From Argopecten irradians (lineage: Eukaryota > Mollusca > Bivalvia > Pectinida > Pectinidae), in assembly GCF_041381155.1 (NCBI RefSeq), contig NC_091142.1, forward strand, positions 33,839,604 to 33,903,603: a stretch of 64,000 bases of DNA, in the 5' to 3' direction. The position numbers and the translations under genes were made by a program. This document shows, piece after piece, positions 10,032 to 22,369 of this stretch (positions within the stretch are counted from its first letter, which is position 1; every line of letters starts with the position of its first letter). The notes beneath the pieces are model-generated. The model was given only the letters and a program-made list of their open reading frames with translations, was not told the origin of the DNA and made no database searches.

Positions 10032-13000
10032 ATGGCCACCGCCTGTGATACTTCAACAGAGGTGACAGTCAGCATGTCGAAAACTTGCAAATTGGTATTG
10101 GAACAATATGAAAAGCAGAACAGTCGCTGGCCAAAATTTGGTAGACACATTTTGGCAGCTTTCGATGATCAATCCATCGTTGTTTACCAAGCTTACAAAC
10201 CTTCCATAGCTAAATTTGCTGTGGAGAATCAGAGGTGAAGTATATGTACTATATATATCAGTGTAATATACATGTATGTAAATTGTGAAGTATAAGTGTA
10301 ACGTGTTTAAGACATATTATGAGATCTAATTATTAAAACTATTTTACAGGAACACAGGAACACATACAATGTACAACTGATGTATTAGATCTGTATTAGA
10401 AATAGAAAAACTATTGATAATTAGATGACATATCCATGTTTTAATTAAAACATGAAATTATACAATGATTTAGATATATATGCATAAAAGTCAATGAACT
10501 CTTATCAAGATGTACAGGTATTTGTAAATTGAACAACAGGTATTTGTCAGTAACAGCCGCCTATGGTTCAGGATTGAGTTGATCACTGCGACTAGGTAGC
10601 TCAATGGTTAGAACTCTCCGGTCAGTGTTAAGATGGATCCTAGTTTGAATCTTAGTCTGGTAATGCCTACATTTTTCTGCTTCTTCTACATTTGTACTCA
10701 TGGCCAATGACATGAAAGTATCCTCGTCCGACTGGTCAGCCATTTTCTTATCAGACTGTGGGACATTATTCTGTATTTATAATATAATGTTTATGGTCAC
10801 AGTCATCTGTACGTAAAGAAAGATACATACAATCAGTTACTAACGCAAAATAATAGATTGACATAATCAATAAATCATACATTTATCTGTCCCTGTAAGT
10901 ACACTTATAATGCTACAGATGAAACGTACCTTTCAGTCCATTTCTTTTAGCATTACACTAGCACATGGCAGTCTCTGATTGTAAGCGGATGTTATACGTG
11001 ATTATCTAATAATGAAACTGACACGTGCCATCTGGAAACTAATTATACACATAGCCAAAAGGCGATAATCCTTTAGTGACCAAGTGAAACTCTGTTTCAA
11101 GCATAAGTGTTATGCTTATAACAGGGGGATAACTTTTATACAATGTTAGAGGTTTAGTACAACTGATATGAGATAGAAATTTTCAAAATTTAATATTAGT
11201 GGATTACTCAACCTGGGCTGTGTGTTAAGTCTTCGTAGCAAACGCTAAAACAAGAGGCCCAGAGAGCCTGTATCGATCACTTGGTTTGTAATGCTAATTA
11301 ATGTTCTATATACAGGTTCATTAAATAGTTCTTTCTTTTCTCAATGAATTTTCCCTCTAATATCTCTATTGGGCTCCACTCTTTCTGCTCCATGGGGTCA
11401 GAGCCAAAATTTTGTTACTTTTCTCCGCAGGATGTTTCTGGTCAAATGTGGTTGCAATCCATGCAGAACTCTATGACTATTAGTGATTTAAAGAATTAAC
11501 CCCTATTTCTCCTATTCGGCCCCACCCCTCAGCTCCTGCCCCCGGGGTGTCAGAGCCAAATTTATATAAATTATGTTCCCCTTCTCCCAAGGATATTTCT
11601 GGACAAATTTGGTTACATTTAATATAGAACCATATGACTAGTAGCAATTTTAAGGCTTTGCCTGTATTTCCCCTATTAGGCCCCGCCCCCGGGGGGTCAG
11701 AGCCTAAATTTATACAAACTTTGTTCCCCTCCCCCCCCAAGGATGTTTCTGGCATACCTATATATGGTAATTTGATTACATTCCATGCAGAACACTATGA
11801 CAAGTAGCGATTTAAATGATTTCCTCTATTGGGCCCCGCCCCTCCTGCCCCCGGGAGGTCAGAGCCAAAATTTATACAAACTTTGTTCCCCTTCCACCAA
11901 GGATGTTTCTGGCATAATTTGATTACATTCCATGCAGAACACTATGACAAGTAGCGATTTAAATGATTTCCTCTATTGGGCCCCGCCCCTCCTGCCCCCG
12001 GGAGGTCAGAGCCAAAATTTATACAAACTTTGTTCCCCTTCCCCCAAGGATGTTTCTGGCATAATTTGATTACATTCCATGCAGTTCTAACTCTATGACA
12101 AGTAGCCATGCAGTTCTAACTCTATGACAAGTAGTGATTTAAAGGGTATACCTTTATTTCCCCTCTTGGGCCCCGTCCCTCCTGCCTCGGTGGTGTCAGA
12201 GCCAAAATTTATACAAACTCTGTTCCCCTCCCCCAAGGATGTTTCTGGGCAAATTTTGGTTACATTCCATGCAGAACTCTATGACTAGTAGCGATTTAAA
12301 GGAAATGTTGAGGGACGGACGACGGACACCGCGCCATGCAGGACCAGCTGACCCTAAAAGTTATAATTACTGGTCCTGACTGAAAGTTACTAGTCCTTAC
12401 AAAGTTACAATTCATCCTTTTAGTTTATATAATTACTAGCAAAGTAAGAGTTTTACTAACAAAATATATCTGCATATCCGGATTCGCATCGTAGGCTCTC
12501 AACAAAGTTGACTGAAAACCAGAATACTACGAAAATTTGTTTTGTACAGTTTGATCTTCGACCTTTCTACAATTCTACTGCCATTTGTGTTTTGTTTATC
12601 TTCTGTCTGGACCAAAAGTTGCCGGTCAAAGGTCCAGCTGCACAGTAAAAATTGTCTGCCCGACTATAAAATTGCCGATCACGGGCAGACGGACAAGCGT
12701 TAATTTTGAACGCTGGCGCCATGGCATATAAGCTCACCGGCCCTTTGATGAGCTAAAAAGGAAGGGTAGAGTGTAATGGTTCTGGATTGGGTCATTGCCA
12801 GTTTCAAATGCTAGCGCTTAATTCTTGAATTGATAATTTATAAAGATCTGTAAAATATAGCACATCTATGGGGGAAAATCAGTGAATGCACATACAGTAT
12901 TCAGCATAATTAGCGCTCAGGGCACTTAAATCATTGTAACAAAGAGGGGCAATAAAATGTAAAATTGTGGACGAAAAAAGTCGGCCATATCTTAAATTTT

Positions 13001-16000
13001 TCTGTACTCATTGTACATTAATCTGTTACAGTGACGCATATGCCTTCTAACCTTTGAGACATGCTTATTATGTCGTGATTCACATGTAAAAGACTCCCAA
13101 GTCCATGTAATATGGCATACAGCGCTGAGGTTAGAGGCATCACATGTTGTGAAACATTTTTAAATCTATGGGATGGAGGCGTTTATACAACTTCAACTCT
13201 TCTCCTGAAAAGGGCGAGTATAGGGGGAGGGGCGCTAGTTACAATAAATGTTGTAAGAAAGCGAGGAAATGAAAGCTTAGCTTAGGCAGATACTGATATA
13301 ACTTATGTAAAATTATGATCAGACTGGGGAGGATCATTCAACAAAATAACTTGATTATTGGTAACACTTCAGAGGTTACAATCTGTGTCAATTTATCCAC
13401 TTTAAACTGTCTTCGTAAAATTGAAGGCATTTGAGGAGAACAGGAGACCTATCACAGGCCTAGATAATCCATTAATATTAGATTATGATGTTCAGTTAAG
13501 AAAACTTCTGATGCACACCAATGTAGAAATAATGTAATACTTCAAAAGTGTCTCATCTCTAATAAACCTCTGACAATGTTGGCTCTAGACTTCATACAAA
13601 GGAGTAACAACCAACTTAAAATTAAAGCCAATGAGTTGTTCAATGATTCAATCAACAAATGTCTATTGATGTAAAAAGACCAGACCAAATTAACTCATCT
13701 TATGTAGACACAAGTTGTTGCACACAGCCTTCTGTCTTGAAATGACATACATACAGTGATGTAGTCCAGGGATAGGTATAACAATATTGATATTTTCACC
13801 TGGAATATTGATTATGTACTAGCTGTGGTGCTTTGGAAAGTGTTATTGGCCAGTTCAATCGTGGAAAGCAAAATAAATATTAACTTGATATTAATAGATT
13901 ATATAACTATATACTGTAAATGTGGATATTTTGTTCTCTGTCTCATCCCTAATTTCTCCCTAATTTCTTCAGATGTCTCGCTGGTGAGACTGGTACTGTC
14001 TATACTATACAGACAATAGCTCCATTCTGTGTGAATGATATTAGTTTCTGTAGGGCATGTAGATATAAAAACATGTTAAAAAGCGAAAAGAAGAGGGAAA
14101 ATACACATGTAAGATTCCTGTAGAATTTGAGCTCAGGTATGTCTCTGTTTGATAAGCTATTGAAACCACCAGCTCTATGGCCGGAGTCAAAGAAGCATGC
14201 TCTATCAGCTGTGTGAGACAGACAGTATTTAAACAGACCACACTGATCCGCTTCTTTTACTCATATATTTCATATAATTCATATAAGGTTATACCAATGC
14301 TTAAAGTTTTGAGGGGTTTTGTTGTTTTCCATTTACAGGTTTGGTGGACCTGATTTCCAACTAACCAGAATGTCCTGGATCAAAACTAATTTTCTATGGA
14401 TGATGTACAGATGTGGCTGGGCAACTAAACAAAGCCAAGAAAGAGTTCTAGCTGTCCGCATTACAAGGGATGGATTCAATGAAATTTTATCAAAAGCTTA
14501 CACAGTTGAGGTAGATTTTTGAAAGTATATAGTTGTCTTTTAAACAAGTACAATAAACTAATTGCAATGTGTATGGCAATTTCAAAGAGGAAGATTAATT
14601 TCAAAGAGTTTACTTTTACTGTTTCTTTATGATGTCATTTATTAGGCCAGTGGAATAAAAATAATTTTAAACCAAACTTTATTGGGTCCCACTTTCCTGC
14701 CTCGGGAGTCAGACACCTTTAATACAAAATTAGAATAACTTTTTATACCAAATCTGTTCCCATTTTTCCTAAAGATCTGTCTGATCTAATATGTTTAAAA
14801 TCCATGGAAAACTTAATGACAAGTAGCGTTTTAAAGGAATTCACTTCTTTTATCCCTAATGAACCCACTCCTTCAGAGTCCGCATTCGGGCAGGGTAGTC
14901 AAAAAACACTTTTAACAAAATAAAATATGTGTGAACAAAATTTAATTCCATAAGGTGATTTATGCCACCACATCTAAACAGGTTTGAGATCTGAGCTCTA
15001 AAATTGATTGGAAAAACAACACATTTAAAGAAAACTGATGTTTGCTTAAAATAGATATTCAATCAAATGTAATAAATGCCATTTTATTGATTTTATGCAA
15101 TGAAATATTTAATACTGAAGTCAGATGGTCTCAATTTTTTAAGGAAGCTAAATATTTAGATACAAATGTAGTTTGATATTGTCATGAACTATTTCTACAA
15201 GATGTAACATAGCTATATAACATTTCATATAAATCCGTTAACATTTCTTGTTACCGCTAATTCTCCGAAAGGGCTGAAGGGATCTTTCTCAAATTTCATA
15301 TGTAGGTTCCTCTAGTGCCCTACGATCGGTGAACAAGATGGCCGCCAGGCCGCCATCTTGGATTTTGATAGTTAAAGTTTGTTACCGCTATGCAACAAAG
15401 TTCATAGCTTTTGGGACAGATCGGTCAACAAGATGCCGGCCGCCAGGCCGCCATCTTGGATTTTTGACAATTGAAGATTGTTACCGCTATTTCTCAGAAA
15501 GTACTGAAGGGATCTCTCTCAAATTTTTATATGTAGGTTCCGCTAGGGCCCTAGTTGTGCATATTGCACTTTGGGACCGATCGATCAACAAGATGGCCGC
15601 CAGCAGCCATCTTGGATTTTGACAATTGAAGATTGTTACCCGCTATTTCTCAGAAAGTACTGAAGGGATCTCTCTCAAATTTTATATGTAGGTTCCGCTA
15701 GGGCCCTAGTTTGTGCATATTGCACTTTGGGACCGATCGGTCAACAAGATGGCCGCCAGGCAGCCATCTTGGATATTTGACAATTGAAGTTTGTTACCAA
15801 AGCTATTTCTCAGAAAGTAATGAAGCAATCTCTCTCAAATTTCATATGTAGGTTCCCCTAGGGCCCAAGTTGTGCATATTGCATTTGGGACCAATCGGTC
15901 AACAAGATGGCCGACAGGTAGCCATCTTGGATTTTGATAGCTAAAGTTTGTTACCCGCCATTTTCTCAGAAAGTACTGAAGGGATCTCTTTCAAATTTCA

Positions 16001-18699
16001 TTTGTAGGTTCCCCTAGGGCCCATTGTTGTGCATATTGCATTTGGGACCACCAATCGGTCAACAAGATGGCCGACAGGTAGCCATCTTGGATTTTGATAG
16101 CTAAAGTTTGTTACCGCTATTTCTCAGAAAGTACTGAAGGGATCTCTTTCAAATTTCATTTGTAGGTTCCCCTAGGGCCCTTGTTGTGCATATTGCATTT
16201 TGGGATGGATTGGTCAACAACATGGCCGCCAGGCAGCCATCTTGGATTTTGATAGTTAAAGTTTGTTAACGCTAATTCTCAGAAAGTACTGAAGGGATCT
16301 CTTTCAAATTTCATTTGTAGTTTCCGTAGGCCCTAGTTGTGCATAATGTATTTTGGACAGATCGGTCAACAAGATGGCCGCCAGACCGCCATCTTGGATC
16401 TTGATAGTTGAAGTTTGTTAACGCTAATTCTCAGAAAGTACTGAAGGGATCTCTTTCAAATTTCATTTGTAGGTTCCCCTAGGGCCCTAGTTGTGCATAA
16501 TGTATTTTGGGATGGATCGGTCAACAAGATGGCCGCCAGACCGCCATCTTGGATCTTTGTTACCGCTATTTTCTCAGAAAGTACTGAAGGGATCTCTCTC
16601 AAATTTTATATGTATGTTCCCCTAGGACCTTAGTTGTGCATATTGCATTTTAGGACCGATCAGTCAACAAGATGGCCAACTGGTAGCCATCTTGATTTTG
16701 GATAAGTTGAAGTTTGTTACTGGCCAATTTCTAAAAAAAAGTAATGAGGTGATATGTTTCATATTTCAAATATGTTGTATGTTTCGAAAAAGTTTGAAAA
16801 GCAGCAGAAAGATCCCTCTTTTCCATTGTCAAGCACTAGAATCAAACAGTGGTTGGTGGCGCCAAGATCCTCTCTGATCTCTTGTAATAACAGATTATAG
16901 TGTTTTAACAGTTTCATAAAGATCATTACAAAACCCATCCTCGATACTTATTACTCGAGGGGTTACTACCATTGTCATTATATCCACCCGTAGACTGAGT
17001 CATAGCAGAACTGAAGACATTTGAGGAGAAAAAGACTGACCAATCACAGGCTTACAGAGACATCCTGGTAAAGATTACAGAGAGTGACGCCCAACTAAAA
17101 CCAACGCCATACAGTATACCATTATTTTGTTATTTTGATGTACATCAAAGGACCATACTACACTCATCTGTTGTCACACTATCTAGTTTTACTTTGGCAT
17201 AGTCCAAGGGTGGATATAATGACAGAGATAGTAACCCCTAGAGATTCGAGAATGGATAAAACATTGCTACATTCCACCTTTGACCTCTGATCTCCAAAGA
17301 GTTGTTTTGGGGTTTTTCATTAAAATCATATGTGATTCCTTCTTCTTGTATTCCCATTGTAACTGTGTTTGTACAGTAAAACATGGTTATAACAAATCTC
17401 TGGGGACCAACAAACTCACTTCTTTATTAGTATAGTTTGTTATACACATATTACAGACACCTTATAGGAACAAGGATGGGGTAATGATATTTACTACGTT
17501 ATAACCATGAATTTGTTGTAAGTTTTTTTTCATTTTATACATGTTTTAGTGTACAATGTATTATGTAAATATAAAGAGGTGAACTGCCTGGAAAATTTGA
17601 CAATTTTTTCCCTATAGAAACAATTGATCTATATCCCCATTATTTTATGTTCTATTGTTTAATTGGTCATTTAAAGTTATATTTCTTTTAGAGGATAAAA
17701 ATTGTATTAAGATATATCTAAATTTAAAATGATTTTATCATACAGTTCCAGAAATCAAAGAAAATCCAAACAAAGGATATTACAGTTCGACTTCAGTGGG
17801 ACCCTGACCATAGTCCTACCTATACTAACCAAAGAAGAAAAGCCATCCAGCTCGGACTGAAAGGGCAGGTACAGTATATTACTAACCATTTATCTGTAGA
17901 TGAAGGCTGATGGATATGTCAACCATGTGACAAGATATTGTTATTCACAATCTAATGACTACTATAATTTTTCTCTTGTAAAAAATATAAAATATCTTAA
18001 TTCTATACTAGATACTATAATTCTCATGCAATATTTATCCAACATTTGGCTCAAATGTGAAATTACATTACACCATATTTAAGAATTGTTATGTCATGTG
18101 TGCGACACATGTTCACAGGGTATTATAGAGTTTTCCTTTATTTGGGATAATATTAACATAAAATTGAGTAAATATGGCAAAATTTCTTCCCGGGGAAGGA
18201 GCCTTTATTCAGCCCCAAATGTACCTAAAAATCACTCAGGAGAGATAATCTACCGGTGAAGGGGGGACCAGTTACATTGTACAATGCACATGTCTATACC
18301 TTTTATCACATATTTTATCTGTACATGTACTTGGAAAGAAACAGGATTTGGACATTTTTCTATAGTCTCAATGTCCAAAAGGACCAAGCTGTTGAAACTG
18401 TACGTAGTTCAGCTCATATTAAGTAAAGGTTGATTGGTTATCTTTTTCAGACCCTATTGAAATATAGCAGTGATTGGATTGTCAACATCACAGATATTAC
18501 AGATTTGGTGAAAAGCATGAAAAAAGATCTGGACACTGGTGGTACTGAAAAACTTTGGACTCCCAAGGAAACTGTGTATGATGTCAGTGACAAAGCAATC
18601 AGGGACAGGATATTTTTGTCCGATGAGTCTGATGAAGATCCCTCTTTAGAACACAAGTGTTCAAATACAACAACTTCTCAATCTCATCCAGATTCATGA
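10032..18699 (+). CDS. DUF4291-family protein (4 exons, complete)
   Basis: Exons 10032-10234, 14339-14510, 17746-17868 and 18451-18699 join in phase to 248 codons plus TGA. The start is the first ATG, in a good context (GCAATGG); an open frame extends upstream to a GTG at 9981 but has no ATG. Residues typical of DUF4291 are spread over all four exons: SIVVYQAYKPSIAKFAV (exon 1), RMSWIKTNFLWMMYRCGWAT then SQERVLAVRITRDGF (exon 2), VRLQWDPDHSP and AIQLGLKGQ (exon 3), and SSDWIVNITDIT (exon 4). The core matches the usual ~200-aa family length. The last ~40 residues are an acidic, Ser/Thr-rich tail. No signal peptide or membrane segment is seen. The biochemical role of the family is not known to me. 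Introns 1-3 hold a SINE and elements of families A and B. Confidence 0.9.
10589..10668 (+). repeat. tRNA-derived SINE head (intron 1 of DUF4291 gene)
   Basis: A tRNA-like block with A box GTAGCTCAATGGTTAGAAC and B box TAGTTTGAATCTTAG, spaced as in tRNA genes but with decayed stems. It fits a Pol III SINE promoter region. Confidence 0.55.
11252..12765 (+). mobile_element. Tandem-unit element, family A copy 1
   Basis: Opens with the 5' hairpin-like ACAAGAGGCCCAGAGAGCCT, followed by about six ~150-bp units. Each unit has a GGGCCCCGCCCCTCCTGCC core, then AAGGATGTTTCTGG and AGTAGCGATTTAAAGG. It then has a GGACGGACGACGGAC tract and a 3' tail ATAAGCTCACCGGCCC..TGAGCTAAAAAGG. The tail is split by a 377-bp insertion (12339-12715). 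No coding capacity is seen. A second copy lies at 51.5-52.2 kb and decayed pieces at 14.6 and 41.4 kb. Confidence 0.7.
12339..12715. mobile_element. hAT-like MITE nested in the family A element
   Basis: The 377-bp insert is bounded by an exact 8-bp direct repeat GCGCCATG (12331-12338 and 12716-12723), begins CAG and ends CTG. An 8-bp target duplication with CAG..CTG ends is the hAT hallmark. The terminal inverted repeats beyond the first bases are poor and no transposase is present. Confidence 0.55.
13350..13810. repeat. Decayed relative of the CATCCTCGA MITE family
   Basis: Internal words (GAAGGCATTTGAGGAGAA.. followed by ATCACAGGC, and later TAGTCCAGGGATAG) match the interior and right end of the copies at 16.9 and 28.8 kb. 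The termini are too diverged to fix. Confidence 0.4.
14130..14225 (-). repeat. Possible tRNA-derived SINE
   Basis: Read on the minus strand it contains AGCTGATAGAGCATGC (A-box-like) and GGTGGTTTCAATAGC (B-box-like) at tRNA spacing. Weak evidence. Confidence 0.35.
14640..14870 (+). repeat. Decayed family A fragment
   Basis: Holds diverged versions of the family A unit, including ATTGGGTCCCACTTTCCTGCC, AATCTGTTCCC and GACAAGTAGCGTTTTAAAGG. It is an old partial copy in DUF4291 intron 2. Confidence 0.5.
15240..16893 (-). mobile_element. Tandem-unit element, family B copy 1
   Basis: About nine ~155-bp units, each with TTCTCAGAAAGTACTGAAGG, CCTAGGGCCCTAGTTGTGC, GGTCAACAAGATGGCCGCC and a GGCAGCCATCTTGGATT complement that can pair with it. 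The right end (GGCGCCAAGATCC..GATCTCTTGT) is the inverted 5' hairpin of the family, so this copy lies in reverse. The left (3') hairpin is missing. Located in DUF4291 intron 2. Confidence 0.7.
16936..17255. mobile_element. CATCCTCGA MITE, diverged copy
   Basis: The left end CATCCTCGATACTTATTACTC and the right end in inverse (..GAGATTCGAGAATGG) are recognisable terminal inverted repeats, both running on into GGGGTTACTA. The interior shares ATTTGAGGAG.., ACCAATCACAGGCT and TTTTGATGTACATCAAA with the 28.8-kb copy. Non-coding. Confidence 0.6.
17371..17522. repeat. Short inverted-repeat element
   Basis: The word ACATGGTTATAACAAA at 17381 recurs in inverse at 17509-17520 (GTTATAACCATGAATTTG), with about 110 bp between. 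This is a MITE-like fold-back in intron 2 of the DUF4291 gene; no target duplication was identified. Confidence 0.4.
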
Positions 18700-19599
18700 T
18701 GTTTCTTGTCTGTAGAAATCTAATCCCCTGTCTGTCCCTCTCTATTTAAGTTACTTACTTTCATTTCATTCTTTGAGTAAAGGATGAAATGATGAAAAGT
18801 AACTCCTTGGGTACAGACTAATATAGTGAAAACTAAGGGAAGTAACCCTGTGAGTAACAGGGGGAAGTAACTCTGATAAAATGTAGATCAGAATGGTTCC
18901 TCTCTAGATAGAAAAAAAATACCTCTGCAGAAATCAAGGTGACACTTGGTAGTAATTATGGTTGTACTATGAGTATCATTTTATTTGAAGTGCTGCTCAA
19001 GCTATCAGCTACGTTTTTATTTATATGGTTGCATTAATTGGTAAAATGTTTTATTTCAAAGAACAAATATATAGTCAAAGCCAAGTTGGTATCTGTCTGT
19101 GATGTGAAATGATAATTTTACTCTAACTTATCATACATGTGTACATGTAGTTTTATTTTGCACCACAGTATTATATAAAGCATCTTACATGACTGGCTAT
19201 ATTATTAAATGATATTAATTAAAGGAGTTCAGTATTTTGATATGACACAAGCCTTTAAACGAGTAGCATATAAAATTATGAAACAAGTTTAACTCTTTCC
19301 GTACCCTCAATCTTCCACATTGTCAACTATATATGTACTCCATATTGATGTCTTTCTTCATAATAAATTTCCTATTATATTCAAATTTCCAATACAGTGA
19401 TATATGAAAAGTATTTAAAGTTCGAAATAAACTTTCTGGATGTTAAATAAATATTCATTTTGACAATCTATATCGTTTTAATAACAGGGGAACAAGATAA
19501 ATCAAACAGAAGTTATCATCAAAAACAAAATGGTGGTTTATTGTACGTTTATACCTTCGCTCCAGATTGTAATATCAAAATAAAATCTTGATGCAGGTT
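18700..19599. other. 3' flank of the DUF4291 gene
   Basis: AT-rich DNA after the stop codon. It should include the 3' UTR; AATAAA words occur at about 19363 and 19427, but the true poly(A) site cannot be chosen. No other coding or repeat structure was recognised. Confidence 0.4.
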
Positions 19600-21112
19600 T
19601 TTAGGTCATCTGACCCAAAGGTACACCGTCCGTCGTCATGCGCCGTCCGCTGTGCGTGAACTTTTCATTCAAACGACTTCTTCTCAATAACCGAAAGGCC
19701 CAGGGTACTGATATCTGGCCTGTAGCATGCTGGGACAAAGGGCTACCAAGTTTGTTCAAATGAATGACCTTGATCTTCATTCAAGGTCACAGGGGTCAAA
19801 AAGGTTAAAATCTTTAAACGACTTCTTCTCAAGACCCAGAAGGCCCAGGATACTCATATTGGGCATGTAGCATGCTGGATGCTACAAGTGTGTCAAATGA
19901 ATGACCTTTACCTTCATTCGAGGTCACAGAGGTCAAATAGGCTTAAATCTTTAAAGGCCCAGAAATATGGGCAGCCTGTTGGAATGAAAGCTACCAAGTT
20001 TGTTCAAATGAATGACCTTGACCTTCATTCAAGTCACAGGGTGTTCAAATGAATGAGGGCCTTTGACATGCTGGGATGAAGGCTACCAAGTTTGTTCAAA
20101 TAATGACCTTGACCTTCATTCAAGGTCACAGGGGTCAAATAGGCTTAAATCATTAAACGACTTCTTCTCAAGAACAGAAAGGCCCAGGATTTTCATATTG
20201 GGCCTGCAACATGCTGGGATGAAGTGCTACAAAGTTTGTTTAAAGAAATGACCTTGACCTTCATTCAAGGTCACAGGGTCAAATAGGCTAAAATCCTTTA
20301 AACAAGTTCTTTTGAATAACTAAAAGGCCTAGAAACCTGATATTGGGCCTGTGACATGCTAGGATTAAGGGCTATCAAGTTTGTTCAAATGAATGACCTT
20401 GATCTTCATTCAAGGTCACAGGGGTCAAAAAGGCTGAAATCTTTAAACGACTTCTTCTCAAGAACCAAAAGGCCAAGGATACTCATATTGGGCATGTAGC
20501 ATGCTGGGATGAAGGGCTACCAAGTTTTTTCAAATGAATGACCTTTACCTTCATTCGAGGTCACAGAGGTCAAATAGGCTTAAATCTTTAAACGACTTCT
20601 TCTCAAAAACCAAAAGGCCCAAGATACTCATATTGGGCTTGCAGCCTGTTTGGATGAAGGGCTACCAAGTTTGATAAAATGAATGACCTTGACCTTCATT
20701 CAAGGTCACAGGGGTCAAATTGGCTAAAATATTTTAAACGACTTCTTTAGAATAAGTTAGGAGGTCTAGAGACCTGATATTGGGCCTTTGACATGCTGGG
20801 ATGAAGGGCTACCAAGTTTGTTCAAATGAATGACCTTGACCTTCATTCAAGGTCACAGGGGTCAAAAAAGTTACAATCTTTAAACGACTTCTTGAGAATA
20901 ACTAGGAGGCCTAGAGACCTGATATTGGGCCTGTGACAAGCTGGGATGAAGGGCTACCAAGTTTGTTCAAATTATAGATGAATGACCTTGATCTTCATTC
21001 AAGGTCACAGAGGTCAAATATGCTAAAATCTTTAAACGACTACATGGTGTTGTGCTAATACAAAAGATGTAGTCAGATGACTGTTAAGGCCCATGGGCCT
21101 CTTGTTATTAAT
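19600..21112 (-). mobile_element. Tandem-unit element, family C copy 1
   Basis: Nearly full element in reverse. The right end (AAGGCCCATGGGCCTCTTGTT) is the inverted 5' hairpin and the left end (AGGTCATCTGACC..CCGTCCGTCGTCATGCGCC) is the inverted 3' end with its hairpin and GGACGG-like tract. Between them are about nine ~145-bp units with AAATGAATGACCTTGACC, TTCATTCAAGGTCACAGGGG and TTTAAACGACTTCTTCTC. Non-coding. Confidence 0.7.
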
Positions 21113-22369
21113 TCATTATAATACTAAGTATTGCTAAGTTGTGCCCTTTTGTTTCAAACTGGCAGGACCTTTGGTGTTTTGTAATGTTTGCATGTCCCTC
21201 GATCTCCAGAAGTTACAATCACATACACTCTTGAAAAGAGCATATATGATCATAACCCATGGAGATTTAAGACGATCATATCACCATTAAAGTTGATGAA
21301 GTCAGAATGTGGAATGATCTTGTACGTGTATATTATATGAGGATGTACCTTGTTATTGTTTCACAGGAACATCTAGGAGTATGGTTACATTCTTCTGGTA
21401 TCATCTTCTATTTATAGAATTAATTTACTCTAATGACTTTCTCTTCTTATTTATACCTATTGGATTTTTACTTTAGGTTTACATTATAAACTACTCGTTA
21501 GTTATTGTTTAATAAAGACTGTGATATAATTTAACTGCTGCTTTTGACTTTGTATTAAGGTCATCAATGATAACAATAACAACTGTAAATGAAAGCTTCC
21601 TAATGTAATGTACAAATCTGTCATTAAATGTGAACAAATTCTTGTGTACCTACACCATATTTTTGAAACCAAAGTGTCTAATTTGCAGTAAAATACAGAT
21701 TTACATATTATAATGTCATAATAAATAGCAAAATAAGCATGGGTGTATGCATGTTTTGGGGGGCAATGTGTCTAATTTGCAGTAAAATACAGATTTATAT
21801 ATTATAATGTCATAATAAATAGCAAAATAAGCATGGGTTTATGCATGTTTTGGGAGGCTGTGGTACTGTATATATATGGATGTTAAAGTGGGACTTTTTA
21901 TAGAGCTATCTCACTGAAGCTTGCTGCCAACACGTCATACAACACACCCAGGGCCCACTAATCACAAAACATCTTTGGAAATTTGGTCACTTCCAAAGAT
22001 TTTCAGAAATTTCACTAAATCATTGCACGCTCAACCTGGTCACATTATACCGCCAACAGGTTACCTTTCCCCCAATCTGAATGCTAAGTAGGAGACGACT
22101 ACTTTTATAGACTAAGGTAAGTCTTGGCCAGGGGAGATAACGCAGAGCCTTCCTTACAGGGGGCAATCATCCCATGCTCATGATCAACTCAAAGCAAAAG
22201 GTGAGATGATGTCTAGTGAGATGCTACATGCAGATACCATTCTATCACACTGGAAAATGCTGACAAATATGACAAAGACTGTGAGTAATTTGTTTACTTG
22301 AACATTTAATTTATAAACAGAAGAGCTTACAGACATCCATTAAATGTACATCTCAAATTAATAAAAAAC
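21113..22369. repeat. Intergenic DNA with a two-copy tandem duplication
   Basis: The 94-bp unit starting GTGTCTAATTTGCAG is present twice (21674-21767 and 21768-21857) with only a few differences, so the duplication is young. I see nothing coding in the rest of this stretch. Confidence 0.65.

Noticed and set aside
15329-15622. 97-codon open frame containing MNKMAARPPSWILIV
   Set aside because: It lies wholly within family B tandem units and repeats with them; the same peptide appears antisense at 22.4-22.6 kb.
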